From contig JAICWX010000206.1 in assembly GCA_025934635.1 (NCBI GenBank), positions 1-15,999 of the forward strand: a DNA stretch of 15,999 bases, in the 5' to 3' direction. The translations under genes and the position numbers were made by a program. This document shows, piece after piece, positions 13,661 through 15,999 of the stretch. The notes under the pieces are model-generated. The model did no database searches, was not told where the DNA came from, and was given only the letters and a program-made list of their open reading frames with translations. Source of the DNA: Streptosporangiaceae bacterium (GTDB lineage: Bacteria; Actinomycetota; Actinomycetes; Streptosporangiales; Streptosporangiaceae). Every line of letters starts with the position of its first letter. Within the stretch, counting starts at the first letter, position 1.

Positions 13661-13710
13661 CCAAGCGGCGACCTGGACTGGTACCGCTATGACGTGGAGG
13701 GAGTGTCGTC

Positions 13711-15591
13711 ATGAGCCGATACGAGCAAGAGTTCAGCCGGAGCCTGGCCGACCCCGCGGGCTTCTGGGCCGACGCGGCGAAGAACATCGACTGGTACCAG
13801 CCGCCCAGCGTGGTGCTGGACGACTCGAACCCGCCGTTCTACCGCTGGTTCCCCGACGGGACGCTGAACACCTGCTTCAACGCGGTGGACCGGCACGTGC
13901 GGGACGGGCGGGGCGAGCAGCCCGCGCTGATCTACGACAGCCCGGTGACCGGCACCCAGCGCACGTATACGTATGAGGCGCTCCGGGACGAGGTGGCGCA
14001 GTTCGCCGGGGTGCTGCGCGGCCTGGGGGTGGACAAGGGCGACCGGGTGATCGTGTACCTGCCGATGATCGGTGAAGCGCTGATCGCCATGCTGGCCTGC
14101 GCCCGGATCGGGGCGGTGCACTCGGTGGTGTTCGGCGGCTTCGCGGCGCCCGAGCTCGCCACCCGGATCGACGACGCCACGCCGACGGTGATCGTCTCGG
14201 CGTCCTGCGGGATCGAGGGCAGCCGGGTCATCGAGTACAAGCCGATCCTGGACCGCGCCATCGAGCTGGCCCGCCACCAGCCGGAGCACTGCGTCATCCT
14301 GCAGCGGTCGCAGGCGGAGGCGGCGCTGACCGCGGGCCGCGACCTGGACTGGGCGTCGGCGGTGGCTTCGGCGGCCCCGGCCGACTGCGTACCGGTGGCC
14401 GCCACCGACCCGCTGTACATCCTGTACACGTCGGGCACCACGGCCAAGCCCAAGGGCGTGGTCCGGGACAACGGCGGGCACGCGGTGGCGCTGCGGTGGA
14501 GCATGGACAACGTCTACGACACCCGGGCCGGCGAGGTGTTCTGGGCCGCCTCCGACGTGGGCTGGGTCGTCGGCCACTCCTACATCGTCTACGCGCCGCT
14601 GCTGGCCGGCTGTACCACCGTGCTGTACGAAGGCAAGCCGGTCGGCACCCCGGACGCCGGCGCGTTCTGGCGGGTGGTCGCCGAGCACGACGTGAAGACC
14701 CTGTTCACCGCGCCGACCGCGTTCCGGGCCATCAAGAAGGAAGACCCGTCCGGTTCGCTGACTGAGCGGTACGACCTGTCCCGGTTCCAGTACCTGTTCC
14801 TGGCGGGCGAGCGGCTCGACCCGGAGACCTACCGGTGGGCGAGTGAGCTGCTCGGCATCCCGGTCATCGACCACTGGTGGCAGACGGAGACCGGCTGGGC
14901 GATCGTGGCCGACCTGATGGGCCTGGAGCCGATGCCGACCAAGGCCGGCTCCCCCACCATGCCGGTGCCCGGCTACGACGTGCGCATCGTCGACCCCGAC
15001 GGCGCCGAGGTCAAGGCGGGCGAGACCGGCGACATCGTGGTGCGGCTGCCGCTGCCGCCGGGCTGCCTGCCCACGCTATGGCAGGACGACGAGCGGTTCG
15101 TCGCGTCGTACCTGTCGGCCCATCCCGGGTACTACACGACCGGAGACGGCGGGTTCCGGGACGGCGACGGCTACGTGTTCGTCATGGGCCGGATCGATGA
15201 CGTGATCAACGTGGCCGGGCACCGGCTGTCCACCGGGCAGATGGAGGAGGTGCTGGCCAGCCACGCGGCGGTGGCCGAGTGCGCGGTGATCGGCGTGCAC
15301 GACGAGACCAAGGGCCAGGTGCCGCGCGGGTTCGTGGTGCTCAAGGCGGGTGTTTCGGCTGCTCATTCCGAGGTGTCGGCCGAGCTGGTCCAGCTGATCA
15401 GGGAGCGGATCGGGGCGGTGGCGGCGCTGCGCCGGGTCGACGTGGTGACGGCGCTGCCCAAGACCCGGTCCGGCAAGATCCTCCGCAAGACCATGCGCGG
15501 CATCGCCGACGGCCGCGACGAGCCCGTCCCGTCGACGATTGAGGACCCCGCCGTGCTAGACGCGCTGCGCCCCGTCCTGTCCGGGGACTGA
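13711..15591 (+). CDS. prpE: Propionyl-CoA synthetase (acetyl-CoA synthetase superfamily)
   Basis: 626 residues. Catalyses ATP-dependent activation of propionate (also acetate or other short acids) to the acyl-CoA through an acyl-adenylate. Domains: ACS N-terminal (about 1-60), AMP-binding (60-510) and C-terminal lid. Motifs: YTSGTTAKPKG (239-249, phosphate loop), SDVGWVVGHSYIVYAPLLAG, HWWQTETGW, and PKTRSGKILR with catalytic K589, the residue acetylated by Pat-type enzymes in this family. LYEGKPVGTPDAGAFWRV and LFTAPTAFRAIKKEDP are characteristic of the PrpE/ACSS3 branch rather than of Acs, so propionate is the probable preferred acid; acetate cannot be excluded. ATG 13711 follows GGAGGGAG with a 7-nt spacer, a strong site. 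Its 3' end overlaps the converging hydrolase gene by 36 bp. Confidence 0.92.
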   Translation: MSRYEQEFSRSLADPAGFWADAAKNIDWYQPPSVVLDDSNPPFYRWFPDGTLNTCFNAVDRHVRDGRGEQPALIYDSPVTGTQRTYTYEALRDEVAQFAGVLRGLGVDKGDRVIVYLPMIGEALIAMLACARIGAVHSVVFGGFAAPELATRIDDATPTVIVSASCGIEGSRVIEYKPILDRAIELARHQPEHCVILQRSQAEAALTAGRDLDWASAVASAAPADCVPVAATDPLYILYTSGTTAKPKGVVRDNGGHAVALRWSMDNVYDTRAGEVFWAASDVGWVVGHSYIVYAPLLAGCTTVLYEGKPVGTPDAGAFWRVVAEHDVKTLFTAPTAFRAIKKEDPSGSLTERYDLSRFQYLFLAGERLDPETYRWASELLGIPVIDHWWQTETGWAIVADLMGLEPMPTKAGSPTMPVPGYDVRIVDPDGAEVKAGETGDIVVRLPLPPGCLPTLWQDDERFVASYLSAHPGYYTTGDGGFRDGDGYVFVMGRIDDVINVAGHRLSTGQMEEVLASHAAVAECAVIGVHDETKGQVPRGFVVLKAGVSAAHSEVSAELVQLIRERIGAVAALRRVDVVTALPKTRSGKILRKTMRGIADGRDEPVPSTIEDPAVLDALRPVLSGD

Positions 15592-15999
15592 GGCCAGCAG
15601 CCGGAACCAGCGGACGATGTGGGCGGTGGCGGCGACGTTCGCGCCGAGGTGGCGGGATCCCTGGTAGCTGGGGGTGCCGAGGTTGACGGTGGGGACGGGC
15701 AGGCCGCGGGCGGCGAAGGCGGCCTGGCAGTGGACGGTGTTGGCGTTGACGGCCTGCTCGTCGTTCGTGGCGTAGTAGAGCCGTACCGGCGCCCGCGGCG
15801 TCCAGTCGGTGCACACGCTGTCCGTGCTCCGCAGGGCGGCAGCCAGGCCACCGGCCGGGTGCCGGAGCACATTCATACCGAACGGGGTAAGCAGCTCCTT
15901 GACGGTACCCGGCAGGCCGCCGAGAACCTGATCGCCGCGGTGGTGCCCGTCGAACAGGCCCTCGATGGTACGCGCGTAGGGCGCCTTGACGAGCTGGCC
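15556..15999 (-). CDS. Alpha/beta hydrolase, C-terminal part (5' end outside window)
   Basis: The frame stays open on the minus strand from the right edge to TAG at 15558-15556, giving the last 147 residues or so. VRLYYATNDEQAV carries the likely catalytic acid (codon 15762-15760), and GSRHLGANVAATAHIVRWF the catalytic histidine (codon 15651-15649), the usual spacing at the end of an alpha/beta hydrolase or secreted lipase/esterase. The nucleophile and any signal peptide lie outside the window. A Met at 15876 is internal. The last 36 bp overlap the end of prpE on the other strand. Substrate unknown. Confidence 0.78.
   Translation of the reverse strand, partial: GQLVKAPYARTIEGLFDGHHRGDQVLGGLPGTVKELLTPFGMNVLRHPAGGLAAALRSTDSVCTDWTPRAPVRLYYATNDEQAVNANTVHCQAAFAARGLPVPTVNLGTPSYQGSRHLGANVAATAHIVRWFRLLASVPGQDGAQRV

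Noticed and set aside
13687..14874. 395-codon open frame on the minus strand
   Set aside because: Antisense to prpE, whose motifs are complete.

Overview
The window is high-GC DNA (codon third positions almost all G or C) from an actinobacterium. The gene set, a 6C-type small RNA, GTG starts and possible leaderless genes all fit. The block of DUF1469 membrane protein, epoxide-hydrolase-like protein, marP, CoA-pyrophosphatase NUDIX and nth matches, in content and orientation, the Rv3669-Rv3674c block of Mycobacterium tuberculosis and the equivalent Streptomyces neighbourhood. The large sigma/BACON-like membrane protein suggests Streptosporangiales or a relative, but the sequence alone does not fix the genus.

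Layout. 1-1492 (+): 3' part of a DEAD/DEAH helicase with a C-terminal DUF1998-type cysteine cluster. 1493-3221: about 1.7 kb without a convincing protein gene; it holds a 6C RNA on the minus strand (about 2267 to 2191), several strong hairpins and a scatter of TGCGGA words. 3222-5147 (+): a three-gene unit of DUF1469 (holin-like) membrane protein, alpha/beta hydrolase lacking the usual nucleophile, and DUF309 protein. 5148-5520: convergent gap with a perfect 19-bp inverted repeat. 11149 down to 5521 (-): ComF-like phosphoribosyltransferase, a sigma factor fused to a zinc motif, a membrane segment and a BACON-like domain, endonuclease III, NUDIX and the periplasmic protease MarP, tightly packed from the sigma gene onward. 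11401-15591 (+): GT-C-like membrane protein, a divergent NUDIX protein and propionyl-CoA synthetase. 15556-15999 (-): 3' end of an alpha/beta hydrolase, overlapping the synthetase gene tail to tail.

How it fits together. The minus-strand block combines envelope or acid-stress proteolysis (MarP), base-excision repair (Nth), nucleotide/CoA clean-up (NUDIX) and a probable membrane-tethered sigma factor that could link an outside signal to transcription. The right-hand block is general metabolism and envelope (glycosyl transfer, NUDIX, propionate activation). No mobile element, CRISPR array or tRNA was seen. The most interesting items are the 6C RNA with its hairpin-rich surroundings, the single-chain sigma/zinc/TM/BACON protein, the nucleophile-less hydrolase and the 19-bp dyad at 5224-5281.
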